Source of the DNA: Lantana camara
Taxonomy: Eukaryota > Streptophyta > Magnoliopsida > Lamiales > Verbenaceae
Direction: 5' to 3'
Assembly (NCBI GenBank): GCA_037501455.1
Contig: CM074859.1
Span: 89,796,894 to 89,860,893 of the forward strand
DNA length: 64,000 bases
This document shows, piece after piece, positions 34,291 through 45,640 of this stretch (its first letter is position 1; the number at the start of each line of letters is the position of its first letter). The notes beneath the pieces are model-generated. The model was not told where the DNA came from, made no database searches, and worked only from the letters and a program-made list of their open reading frames with translations. The translations under genes and the position numbers were made by a program.

Positions 34291-37127
34291 GCATTGGGGG
34301 AGAGGGGCAAAAAGTTTTGGATTTTATTGTTAATATCTTGCATAGGTAGATGCATTGGGAAATTATATACTTGTTATTGTGATATCCTTGAGAATGAAGA
34401 GTTAATTGCTGAAAATAGGCCAAAATTTTTAATTTTTCGATGAGGTTTGATTTTTGGAATTTATGCGAAAGTGAGTTAGGCTAGTCGAATGCATGAATTT
34501 AGGTGTGAGTATTGATACTCTGGTATGATGGAATTTCCTCATTTTTGTGCACATTTGAACAGGGTCATGTACTTAGTTTAGGATGTTGAGTTAGTAATTC
34601 TTGAATAATACTGAGAAGTGGATTAGGATGAATTTTAGTCCTATTGAGGCGAAATTTTGAATTGACAAAGAATTAAGGAGGTGACTTAGGTATTCATGTC
34701 GGAGGTAGCCTCGCAATTGAGCCGTGTTCACTAATTAACGAAATCCTATTGACCCCGCTGAGCCTAAGTGTTGTGCCAATAAATTTTTGTAGCCACATTA
34801 TAAGCCATAGGCACAACACCATAAACCTACCCTAGAGTCACACTTTGCTCACTCGTTTGAATCAATTGAAGATGTTGCTGATTTCCTGATGTAGAAACAA
34901 AAGTAGAGAATAAGATATAATCTGAGAGGCTGAAAGAAAAGAAGAATTCAAAAGGAAGTAGTAAAAGAACGAGTTTTAAAAGCAAAAAGTAAAAGAGATA
35001 AAAGAACGATGAAAGAAGTAGTTGAGTTAGATTTGAAATAGAAAAATCTCTTAGACTGTCTGCATGTGATAAACTTAGACACAAGGTCTAAGTTTGGGGG
35101 AGTTTGGGGAAAGACAAAGATGGCGACCGAGGAGATTTGAATGGGTGAGCCGGGTGTGTTGAGTCACTACTAAACTAAAAATTCCATAACCTTAACCCCT
35201 AGCCCACATTACAAGCCTCGAAAGACATTCCGATCCTTAATTCTGAGTTAATTCCATTAGTGGAGATAGGTACGAAGAATGTTTTCCGAAGTCTATCATT
35301 GGTATTTAGGAAGGAATCATTAGTTTGGTGTTCTAACCTTTGTACATTATTTTGTTCGAATTCACACACTACACGAGGATATTCTATTTTGTACCATTGT
35401 GTTGATTCTTATGCTTGGTAGTAATGTGTTTGATAGGCTAGACTTGCTTAAGTGAAATTCTCAGAATTGCCTTGTTGAGAGATTGATTTTGAGGTTGGTT
35501 TGATACGATTTTCTTAATTTCTCGAGGACGAGCAATATGCAAGTTTGGGGGAGTTTGATGTATTGGATTTTTGCACGGATTTGTAGGGAAATTTGAGTTA
35601 AATTTATGTCGTTTCAAGATCTTATAATGTGATTTATGCTCCCTTTTAGGTACATTTTACCTTGGAGTCGAAGAAACGAAAGTAGAAGCAAAACCATGCA
35701 AAGATGGGCGAAAAACGAGAATTCTTAGGGGACACGCCCGTGCCCCACTGGGAGAGTAAACTGAGACACCCCCATGTCTCAGTACAGGAGATGATCAATG
35801 GATTTCAGAAGGTGACACGCCCGTGTCATCAATTTAGAGCAAACCGAGACACCCGCGTGTCTCGGTACAGAGAGGACCAGACAGTCTTGCACCCCCGTGT
35901 CATGCTGAAGAAGAAATGTTGACACCCCCGTGTCATGCTGAAGAAGAAATGTTGACACCCCCGTGTCAAGTAGAAAACGCGGATACGACTTTTATAGGTG
36001 ACACGGGCATGTCATATTTTTGTGCATGGGCACTGAACGCCCGTGTCACGTTGCGGAAGCTGAGTTAGGAATCCTATTTAAGCACGATTTTGAGGCGGAT
36101 TTTGAGAGCTTTTTGACATATACCTTTCCAGAGTTCAAGAGGACGTTTTTTGCGGAAGAAACACGAAGACCTAGAGTTGAAGCTTCGATTCAATCGCAAG
36201 ACTTTATCAATTTGGTTTTATTTATTGCTTTTCTATCCAAACTAATTCCTCAATTCTTAGTTTTTGTTAGTTGAGATTTAGTATAGTTAGCTTAGTTGTT
36301 CTTGATTCGTTTTGATAATTAGGTTAGAAATTTCCAGAATTCCTAATTTCGTTTTGATGTTTATGTTAGACATGAATGTTTTGAATGCAATTCCTTTGAT
36401 TTTAATGAGTTTTGAGTCTATTATGAGGAACTAATCCCCTAGGGTTAGGGGGTAATGATTATGCATCTAAGGTGTTTGATTTAATGTTTGAGTTAAATTG
36501 TGTGATTCTTTGTTAGGAAAACGGCTTTGAATAGAATGTGAGTGGACTGGCTATCCATTAACATATCGTAAATTATCCGATAATCGAGGTATTGAGGATA
36601 ATTGAGATTGTTTTCCAAAACTTAGAATTTTTTGGCTTAAAGAAATTTAACCCTAAATTCTACAACGCGTATTTAGAATTCCATGCCAAGCCGCTAGGTT
36701 TTAAATACACTAATCTTGTTTTAATCGATTGATCTGGTTACTAAGTGATTGTGAGAACAACATTTGGGTCGATTAATTAGACGTCTAGGCTTTGAAAGAA
36801 GCTAGGTATAAATTTGTGATTAGGTTGAAGAATCATATATAAGTACATGAGCATTGATTTAAACACTGAAGGGCATATAATTTACTCCCCGACCTGCTTT
36901 CTCTAGTGATATATTCTCGATTTTATTTGTTGGTTCATTTGGTTGATTAGTTATTACTTAGTTTAATTTTGTCATAGTAGTATAGAACAACACTCTCGAT
37001 CTTTGTTCGGTCTCTAGATTAGAATTAGTCATAAAAGTGGTTGTTGGTTTCCCTTCCCTGTGGATACGATACCTTAAGTGTTACAACCGAATTTAGAACT
37101 TACACTTGGGTTCAAATTTGTCTATCA
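34291..37127 (+). mobile_element. 3' end of an Athila/Tat-like gypsy element (non-coding internal part plus LTR)
   Basis: 34291-35555 has no open frame. It reads like the non-coding region between pol and the 3' LTR of Athila/Tat-lineage elements, including AACCCCTAGCCCACATTACAA and two TTTGGGGGAG strings. The LTR follows (35556-37127). The element's 5' LTR and coding region are missing, lost at the junction with element F. Confidence 0.7.
35556..37127 (+). repeat. 3' LTR of the Athila/Tat-like element
   Basis: 1572 bp, from TGATGTATTGGATT to TTTGTCTATCA, directly after the polypurine tract GTTTGGGGGAG. The string CCCTGTGGATACGATACC near the end is typical of this lineage. The right flank GTACA (37128-37132) is the target duplication candidate. 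The target is a Tekay-like LTR. It contains its own palindrome array at about 35730-36050, with CCGAGACA...TGTCTCGG (35844-35865) and TTGACA...TGTCAA (35952-35969). Confidence 0.8.
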
Positions 37128-38829
37128 GTACATATGGCTATCTGGGGAGGCAAGGGCCGACGGTGATCCTATGTGCTAGTCTCAACCAAAACATAGAATT
37201 CGGAACTAGCTAGGAGATTAGCAAGGAAAGAGGTGAGGTGCCTTTGGGGAACTCATGAAACCCCTTTGGTCAATGATTGACGTGGCCGAGTCTTGCTAAC
37301 CCGCCCACCACTCGGAGGAAAAAGGTGTAAGTGTAATGAATGATTGCATGAATGATTGAATGAATGAAGGATTGAATGAACGAATGATTGTGACTGTATG
37401 AATGATTGTGTGATCACTAATGAATGAATAAATGAATAATGCACACACGAGGAGAAGGTTGGAGAATTCGCCCTCTCGTCGGGCTCACGTAATGACCGCA
37501 TAATTGTAATAAAGGAATGAGATTAATGGTTGTAATCCTGGGCGTTGTTTTCTTTGTTTTCACCCACTTGGGAAATGTTCTAAAAACCTCAAACGGGATT
37601 ATAGCTTGCATGTGTGGGTGTTTAAATTCTGCGATATTACTCTACTATGCCCTATTTTATACCCACCAGTCTCCTATAGGCTGAACCCGGCTTTGTTTTC
37701 AGTTATTTTGCAGGTTTTGGAGTGCTAAGCGGGATTTTGAGTCTGTCGAGTCCTGTGGTCAAGTAGGAGTCATTTCACAAGCATTTCATAATTTGTATAA
37801 GTTATCATGAATTATGTAACATGTTATGATTATGATACGTTGATTCGGGATAGGCTTCTAGGGATAGATCGAACCCGTGACTTATCTTTTATGATTTATG
37901 ATTTATGTTTGAAATTTCAGGACTAGGTATCTATGTTAGTTGAACCAGTTACTTGCTGCTTATATTTTGATTGACTTTATGTTCTGCTTCCGCATGTGCA
38001 TTCACATTTGGGGTTAATTTGTCTACTTGGTTACGAGAGTTAGCTCCCGCCTAGCATAGCGAGTGAGTAGTCCCCGTTCACCATGACTTAGCACGTGTAT
38101 GGACTTCCCATTTCATATGCGGGTCGGGTCTCGGTGCGGGGGATGTGGTGCCTTCCGTCTGGGGCGCTATACTCGTAATGACCACATGAATGCATGAATT
38201 ATGAAATTGATCGTTGTAATCCCGAGCATTGTTTTTCTTTGTTTTTACCCACTTGGGAAATATCTCTAAACCTCGCACGGGATTATAGCTTGAATTTGTG
38301 TGTTTAAATTCTGAATTATTATTATGTTACGCCCTGTTTTATACCCACCAGTCTCCTATAGACTAAACCCGACTTGGTTTTCAGTTTTCTTTTGCAGGTG
38401 TTGGAGCGTTAGGCGGGAAGTCAAGTCTCTAGATCAAGTCTGAGTCTGTCCATGTGCATATTGTAATTGGATAAGTTATACGATGAATGTATGAATTGGT
38501 ATGATTATGTTATACTAATTCGGGACAGGCTTTTATGGATAGATTGAATCCATGGTTTATGATTTATGGTTGAAATTTCGGGACTAGGTATCTATGCTAG
38601 TTGAACCCGTCATTCCTTGCTTATATTACAATTGAGGATATGTTTTGCTTCCGCACGTGCATTTATTATATTGAATTGTTTTATTGGTTTCAAGGTTCTA
38701 GCACCCGCCTAGCATAGCGATTGAGTGAGTCCCCATTCGCCGTGACTTGACATGTGTATGGACTTCCCATTTCATATGCGGGTCGGGTCTCGGTGCGGGG
38801 GATGTGGCATCTTGCGCTCGGGCGCTACA
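37128..38829 (+). repeat. Tekay-like LTR 3' portion, followed by a second LTR 3' end in tandem
   Basis: 37128-38171 continues a plus-strand Tekay-like LTR from the block GGCTATCTGGGGAGGC to the end GGGGCGCTATA. 38172-38829 then restarts at CTCGTAATGACC, equivalent to 37482-37495, and runs to the end CGGGCGCTACA. The two parts are diverged copies of the same last ~650-690 bp. No internal region or primer site follows, so this is LTR debris, probably from unequal exchange. Confidence 0.75.
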
Positions 38830-39939
38830 GATCATGCTTTATATAGGGTTACAGTGGTGCGGTTTACTCGTGTTGAGTTGTATTTTTTTTTGTTTTGATG
38901 TATGGCCGGCTTGCGGTTGTGTCGCATGAACTGGTTGTTGTGTTGTTGTGTTGTTTGTTGCTGCCTGCCGAGATGCTGATATATGTTGTTGTGCTGCAAG
39001 AATTGGCTGCTATGTTGTTGTGTCTTGTTAATTGGAATGCTTTTTGTGGGGTTGCTGTGTTGTGGTTGGTTTGTGTTGAGTTATGTGTTTGCTGTTTTGA
39101 TGTTTTGCTTGCGGTTGTGATGCGAGTACTGGCAGCTGCGTTGCTTGTTGCTGCCTGCTGAGATGCTGATATATTTTGTTGTGCTGCACGATTTGGCTCC
39201 TATGCTGTTGTGCCTTGTTAATTGGAATGTTGTGGGGAACTGGTTAGCTTTCCTGCTTGCTGCTGAGTTAATGTTGTTTTTCAACTGGATTCTCTGCTGC
39301 TACATTGCTTGGTTTGCTGATGCATATTCTCTTGGTGTGGAGTTTAATCTCATGATTTGATATTTGGTTAAGATTGATAATTGTGGGGCTTTGGGCTTTA
39401 GGCTTGTTAATTTTAGTGGGATGGTGAGGTCATTGTGTGTAGCCCAGGATATATTTTGTGGTGGATTGAGAAATTAAAGGAGTTGGGTTTGGAATGGTTC
39501 GGTTGGGCGTGTGTTTTGTGAGCTCAATAGGCTTACACAATTTTGGGGTAATTTGGGCTTATTTTGGTTTAGTGGGATTAGTAGTTGGCCCAAAGCGACT
39601 TAAGGAATCTGTCAGCTGTTAGGTTGGGCGCTACGACTAGGTGGGGTGTTGAGAGCTTCAACTGAGCCGATATTAGTTCTCATGATTAGGCTCATTCTTG
39701 GTTTTCTATCTGGGTCATATTTGGTTTATTGGGCATGTACTTCATGGGTTTCCTATTGTAATTTACTTCTGTTTTTTTATATATAAGGTCGGGATTTTGG
39801 TAATAACCCAACAAATGGATTTGATTTGATTTTATTAAATATATATATATTCATTTTCACCAACACACTGTCCCCATTCTCTTTTGGCTCATCTCCCTCG
39901 CGCTTTCTCCCTCCCAATGTGACACCCAATATTTTTAGG

Positions 39940-40000
<61 letters not shown>

Positions 40001-40347
40001 AAAATGATTACGAACGAACTTTACTTATGTATGAGTGCTTAATAAGTAAATATATTTAATATAAATTAACTAATAAATAATACAAGGTACATACGGAATA
40101 AAGGAGTTATTTACTCCAAAACGCATGTATAATTCAAAAAGAGCAAAAAAAAAAACCTTAAAAAACATAATTTAAAAGACCTTGTGTTATAAAACTTAAT
40201 CCTACCATCCCTTTTCATCATCCGGTCAACTAAATATCATGTTTTGATAAAATACCTCTCCTCATTTCAGACGCACTCAAACAAAACTAAAGAGTTATAT
40301 GCACAAAAAACCCTGTGTTATGCGTAAAGAACAAAAAAACCTGATAG

Positions 40348-40397
<50 letters not shown>

Positions 40398-40552
40398 CTT
40401 GGGGCATGACTCTTGGGTAGATTTTTTTTTTTTATTCTTTTATTTTTTGGTGAATGGTAGAATTTTTATTGATATATATTGATAATTATATTTTGTTGAA
40501 TTTTACTTAAGAGCATAAATCATGTAAATGATGACAAGATTTATAGATTTGT
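38830..40552. other. Non-coding spacer with a two-copy 190-bp repeat and two microsatellites
   Basis: A GTT/GCT-rich unit is repeated once with a period of 190 bp (for example AGATGCTGAT at 38971 and 39161). A long TAA trinucleotide repeat lies at about 39940-39999 and an AT dinucleotide repeat at about 40346-40394. Open frames inside the low-complexity DNA are not convincing genes. The origin is unknown. Confidence 0.6.
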
Positions 40553-42087
40553 TGTGACGCCCTGCGTTGTCGTACGTACAAGTATGACGTCACGAGTGTG
40601 TTGTTGTATATTTAAATTTTTTATTTATGCAATTATGTGATTTAAATGATATTTAAATCTTGATTATATGCTAAGTGTTATTATTTTAACTTATATATAT
40701 GAATTTTGAACGTTTGTGCTTATATGACTTCGAACTTGAATCGTTTACACCCGAATTCAATTCCGATTTTTGTAAAAATTTGATATGTATGGGATATGTG
40801 AATTATGAACATGGTTATATGCTCGTTACATGTTTTGGGTTCGGTTATTAAGGTTTTGAACCATTTTAGCCATAACTACCTCATTTCTCCAACTTTTTTA
40901 CTCAAATTGGGACCCACATTACCCCAACACATTCTCCTACTCATCCCTCACCCCACATTTCGGACCTCAACAAGAAAAAGGAGAGAAAGAGCAGCAACAA
41001 GGGAGAAAGAAAGAAGAGACCCGAAACTATTCACACCTTTGCCATTTTGAGCTAATAACTTCTTCGTTTCTTCTCTAATTCAAGAGGTAAGTACATATTC
41101 TTTTTCTACATCCCCTTATGGTTCTTTTAAGCCATGATTTACTAATTTTCATTGAGTTTTGAGCATGCTTTGAGCTTAGATATGAATAGTAAGGGTTTAA
41201 TGGAGTTTTGATGAATTCATGTGCATCCTTGCTCTATTTTGTGATTTGAAGCATGTTCTATGATCCTTCTAGCTTCCTTGTTGCACTTTTAAGCATGAAT
41301 TTTGTGTTAGATGATTGAGTATTGATTCACCATGGATGCATTCATTGTTTCTTGAAGTTTATAATATAAACATGAACACCGTGCTTCCTTAATTTGTTCC
41401 TGCAGTTGTTGCTGATTTTAGGCCCGGAATGTGATGTTTTTGATGTGGTTTTGTGTTGCTTTGCTTCTTGATTCATTGCCTTCAATCCCTCCCCAGCTGC
41501 TGCCCTGTTTTGCTTTATTTTTGTGGCTGCAACACCAGCGTCGCGGCCGTGATCGCGCCAAGAGCTTTCTTGGTTGCGGCCACGGTGCTGTTTTACTTTG
41601 GGTTCGTGGTGGGAGTCGTGGTCATGACCTTTTTGTGCAGGAAAGGTGTCATGGCCGCAACCTATCTGCTTTGTGGCTTCGAGGGCTGCTGCGCTGCCAC
41701 GACCTCTTCTTGTGTGAAAGGTGGCGCGGCCGTAACATGGTGCTGCGTTGTATGATTGGTTTGTTGCTTCTTTTTGTAATACATGATCTTATTACTTTGT
41801 TTATGGTTCGTATACTTTGTTAACTAGTTGTATAACATTTTATGCCCTTCATTATGAATTTATGATGTGAATCCGATGATTTTATACGAGCTATGATTTG
41901 ATATGACTTAATATGACCTAAGTACTCCCTTGCTTGCATATATGAGTTGTTACTTCATTCATTCTTTTCGTTTGCTATTTTCGCTTCTTTTATGACACGT
42001 ATGCCTTGTTAACATATTATATGATATGTTATGATGTTTTTATGAATTTTATAGCTTAATATACGAGGTATAAATGTTACTTTTGCG

Positions 42088-42441
42088 TAGGGATGTAAAC
42101 GAGCCGAGCCGAGCCTTGGCCTTTTTTCTTGGCTTGAGCTCGGCTCGACCAAGCTTGCGAGCGTCTCGACTCGGCTCGTGAGCCAAGAGAATATATATTT
42201 TTTATTTAAAAAATAATTATTTTTCATATTTATATATAAAAATAAGTATATATTTATATAGTATTATCTATTATTTAGGTATTTATATATATAAAATTAA
42301 TATTTATTTATTTTTAATTAAAAATAGTGGCTCGCGAAACGGCTCGTGAGTCACGTGCCTAAAACAAAGGCGCTTAGGTTCGAGCTTAGCTCGGATCGGC
42401 TCGTGAAAGCTCGTGAGCCGGCTCGCTTGGTTACATCCCTA
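42088..42441. mobile_element. hAT-type MITE with 8-bp target duplication
   Basis: 354 bp with ends TAGGGATGTAA and TTACATCCCTA, flanked by CTTTTGCG at 42080-42087 and 42442-42449. Subterminal GAGCCGAGCC / GGCTCG repeats surround an AT-rich centre. An 8-bp duplication fits the hAT superfamily. There is no transposase. Confidence 0.9.
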
Positions 42442-42952
42442 CTTTTGCGCATGAACATTTAAGTGTCATGTTGTGACTCTTCTTGCAACTAATGCATTCC
42501 TTATGTGTCTGAATGGATTCCTTTCACCTCGAGCTGATCCTTATGCTTGTTAACATGTATTATAACGTGTTAAGAATTGAATATTGAATGAACGAATGCT
42601 AATGAATGGGCACGATCTATTCGTGTAATGAAAGATTAAATCGTTTATGTGTCTAAGTGACATTAATTGTGCACATGAACATCTTCATAGCACATTGTTA
42701 TTGCTCATACATGCCATATCTCGTTAATGCATTACCGTGTGTCATAAATGGTTCATTTGGAGTGTTGAGTCTTACGAATACACCGTGTTATCTTTTGTAC
42801 AGTTTTCTCTAGGGCGGAGACCTGCCAGGTTCATAGGCTATCTTCAAGTCTTCTTTTCTTCTTGGTCTTGTTTGGTAAGGTGTAGCCATGTGGGTTTCTC
42901 TTCTATTAGTTATAAATTGACCCGATATATCCCAACGTGCAAGCTTTTGGCC

Positions 42953-42958
<6 letters not shown>

Positions 42959-42992
<34 letters not shown>

Positions 42993-43097
42993 TTTAAAGA
43001 GTCAATGATTTAACGTTAAAGCCCTATATATATATATATATATATATCGATGATTTAAAGAGTCAATGATTTAACGTTAAAGCCCTTTTCATCGATA

Positions 43098-43167
<70 letters not shown>

Positions 43168-43218
43168 GTCTTTTCAAAGAGTCAATGATTTAACGTTAAA
43201 GCCCTTTTCATCGCTATG
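42959..43218. repeat. Minisatellite: three units of (AT)n plus a ~40-bp AGAGTCAATGATTTAACG block
   Basis: The block GAGTCAATGATTTAACGTTAAAGCCC occurs three times (about 42998, 43057 and 43178), separated by AT runs of different length; the longest is at about 43098-43164. In related LTRs this segment is single copy, so the amplification is specific to this copy. Confidence 0.85.
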
Positions 43219-44100
43219 AATCCTTACCAATGTTTAGCAAGATCCGTGATCACAATGAATAGGGGCCCTGGGACTAAGTTCCAACACGTGACGGCGATAC
43301 CGACCCTCGCTAGGAGATTAGCAAGGAATAGGAACAGGGCCTTTGGAGAGTCATGAACCTCATTGACCATAATGAATGGGTGGACGTGTCTTTGGCCGAG
43401 TTCGTCCACTAACCGGAGGAAAAAGGCGTAAATGATTATGAATGATTATGAATGAAAGAATCTTGTGTGATCGCTAAGAAATGAATGAATAATCCACACA
43501 CGAGGAGAAGGTTGGAGAATTCATCTACTCGTCGGGCTCACGTAATGACCTAATGAATAAATGAATGAAATTGATTGTTGTAATCCCGCGCGTTGTTTTC
43601 GTTATTTTCACCCACTTGTGAAATGTTTCAAAACCTCGTACGGGATTATAGCTTGCATGTATTTGTTTAAATTCTGTATTATTATTGTACTAAACCCCTG
43701 TTTTATACCCACCAGTCTCTTAAAGATTGAACCCGGTTTGTTTTTAATGTTTTCTTGCAGGGCTTAAAGTGCTAGGCGGGATTTCAAGTCTTTCAGAGTC
43801 CTGCATTAGAGTATAGCTTTATCTTTACACTTGCACTCATTCTCTAGTTGTTAATTATGATTACGAACGCCTGTGAGCACTTATTGTTGATTATTAGGTC
43901 GTGTTGGCCATTTATTGTTATTATTTGGGACTCGTAGTTCCTTCTTGATTTAAATAGAGCATGTGAGCTCACCGTTTATGTTATTACTATGAAAATGCTT
44001 CTGCTCTTGTTTTCTATCCTGCTTTGGTTTATGTTTATTGTTTAATTGGTTTCGAAAGTTAGCTCCCGCCTAGCCTAGCGAGTGAGTTGTGTCCCCGTTC

Positions 44101-44586
44101 TGTAACAGCCCAAAGACCCACCGTTCGATATTGTCCGCTTTGGCCAAGGGTAGACCCCAAGCGCCTCACGGTTTTACTTTTTCCCGACAGAATTTAAACC
44201 ACCACTTAAGGGGTGCCTGTCCAGGAAAACACGTCTACTAAGGGGAGGGGGATCCACTGCTTATAAAGCAGCTTCAAGCCCACCTCCAATCCGATGTGGG
44301 ATATTACTTCCACCCCCCCATAGAGGCCCAGCGTCCTCGCTGGCACACCGAATCCGGGCCCCTGGCTCTGATACCATTTGTAACAGCCCAAAGACCCGCC
44401 GTTCGATATTGTCCGCTTTGGCCAAGGGTACACCCCAAGCGCCTCACGGTTTTACTTTTTCCCGACAAAATTTAAACCACCACTTAAGGGGTGCCTGTCC
44501 TGGAAAATGCGTCTACTAAGGGGAGGGGGATCCACTACTTATAAAGCAGCTTCAAGCCCACCTCCAATCCGATGTGGGATATTACT
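44101..44586 (-). mobile_element. TRIM (miniature LTR retrotransposon), 486 bp, with snRNA-type promoter in its LTRs
   Basis: Two 208-bp LTRs (44101-44308, 44379-44586) flank only about 70 bp. The element is bounded by CGTTC (44096-44100, 44587-44591). On the minus strand the 5' LTR is followed by TGGTATCAGAGCC (44364-44376), and a G-rich polypurine tract (about 44309-44320) precedes the 3' LTR. It has no coding capacity, so it must have moved with another element's enzymes. On the minus strand each LTR has ATCCCACATCG and, 24 bp further on, TTTATAAG. It is inserted in the solo LTR. Confidence 0.93.
44538..44580 (-). promoter_or_regulatory. USE + TATA pair in TRIM 5' LTR, U6-like spacing
   Basis: On the minus strand the USE ATCCCACATCG occupies 44580-44570 and TTTATAAG occupies 44545-44538, with exactly 24 bp between them. 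The 3' LTR has the same pair (44302-44292 and 44267-44260), also 24 bp apart. In plants about 24-25 bp marks Pol III (U6-type) snRNA promoters, while about 34 bp marks Pol II ones. That it works as a Pol III promoter here is inference. Confidence 0.7.
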
Positions 44587-44682
44587 CGTTCGCTCTGATC
44601 TGACACGTGTATGGGTCATCCATTTCATATGCGGGCCGGGTCCGAGTGCGGGGGATGTGGCGTCACGCGCTCGGGCGCTACA

Positions 44683-45640
44683 TTTGTTAAGGTTAAAAAA
44701 ATTGTAATATATTCTTTTTAAGAGTACAATAAGGTTTATTAAGTAAATAATAAGAATAAAAGCATAAACAATATTTCATTGGATAATAATAATTTTTCAT
44801 ATGTATTTTAAAAATAATGTATATAATATCTAAAAAGTTATATTTATATTTATTCATTAGTATAATATTTAATAAAATTAAAAAATGATATCATAAGTAG
44901 AAGTATAGAACTCATTATAATAATATAACGTATTTTAATACGTAGGTTAGAAAAAGAAAACATTAATAGTAATTCATATAAAATATTTTAATAAAATTCA
45001 GATCATTTTTTAATATAATAATATAAATAGAACTCATTATAATAATAATTAAATAAATAAATAATTATTTAAAATTAAAAGAGTTGACGTGGTAAGAATT
45101 TTTTTCAAATTTTATTTGCAGGATTTTTTTTTCATATTTCAATAAATACAGGGTTTTCTGTACATATTTCGACGATAGGTTTATTTTACTTTAATAAGGG
45201 TATAAATATCATTACACATACCAAAAAGGTGTCATAAGAAGAACCGTTGCACGTATGACTCAAACACAAACCACAAGGTTTTCCATGCAAAGAGAAAAAA
45301 CGTAAGGATTATTTGGAAATTTTTTTTTTTTTTTGATAGGGTTCTTTTACTCTTTTTGAAGGATTTTGAGTGCAGATAACTCTAGAATAAATTTAAAAAC
45401 TAAAGAAATCGGATTAGATTGAGAAATTTGAATTGGAATCCTAATGGAATAAAGAGTTTAAATTTGAGTATATATAATTGATAGGATCCCAAAAGGCCAA
45501 AACATAAATTCAACCCATACACAAAAGTCTTATAACATGCAAGCTGATCTAGATCAGTCCCAAGACAAGAAGGAAACTCATTCGTGGCTGGACTCTCTAA
45601 AAAGTGCAATTTAAGATGCAATAACTAAATGAAAGATTTT
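44683..45640. other. AT-rich spacer, no gene seen
   Basis: This is the sequence that flanked the solo LTR insertion. It contains many short A/T runs and one 14-bp palindrome CTGATCTAGATCAG near 45543-45556. No gene or recognisable element end was found. Confidence 0.6.

Larger units (their letters stand above)
40553..44682 (+). mobile_element. Solo LTR of a Tekay-like gypsy element, with two later insertions
   Basis: It runs from TGTGACGCCCTGCG to CGCTCGGGCGCTACA and is flanked by TTTGT on both sides (40548-40552, 44683-44687). There is no internal region, so it is a solo LTR left by recombination between the two LTRs of one insertion. Removing the MITE and the TRIM leaves about 3.28 kb. A palindrome-rich GC patch (about 41535-41745, GCGGCCGTGG-type motifs) sits about 1 kb from its start, as in the other Tekay-like LTRs. 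Confidence 0.9.

Noticed and set aside
39917..39940. TGTGACACCCAATATT, which looks like the start of another Tekay-like LTR
   Set aside because: No polypurine tract precedes it, no LTR body follows (only a TAA microsatellite), and no matching end was found.
41431..41823. 130-codon open frame and an overlapping 100-codon one
   Set aside because: Both lie in the GC-rich palindrome patch of the solo LTR. They look composition-driven and have no recognisable motif.
40190..45300. Possible inverted arms of one MITE split by the solo LTR (CCTTGTG and AAAACCCTGT blocks on both sides)
   Set aside because: The shared blocks are short and the spacing does not match. I could not find ends or a target duplication.
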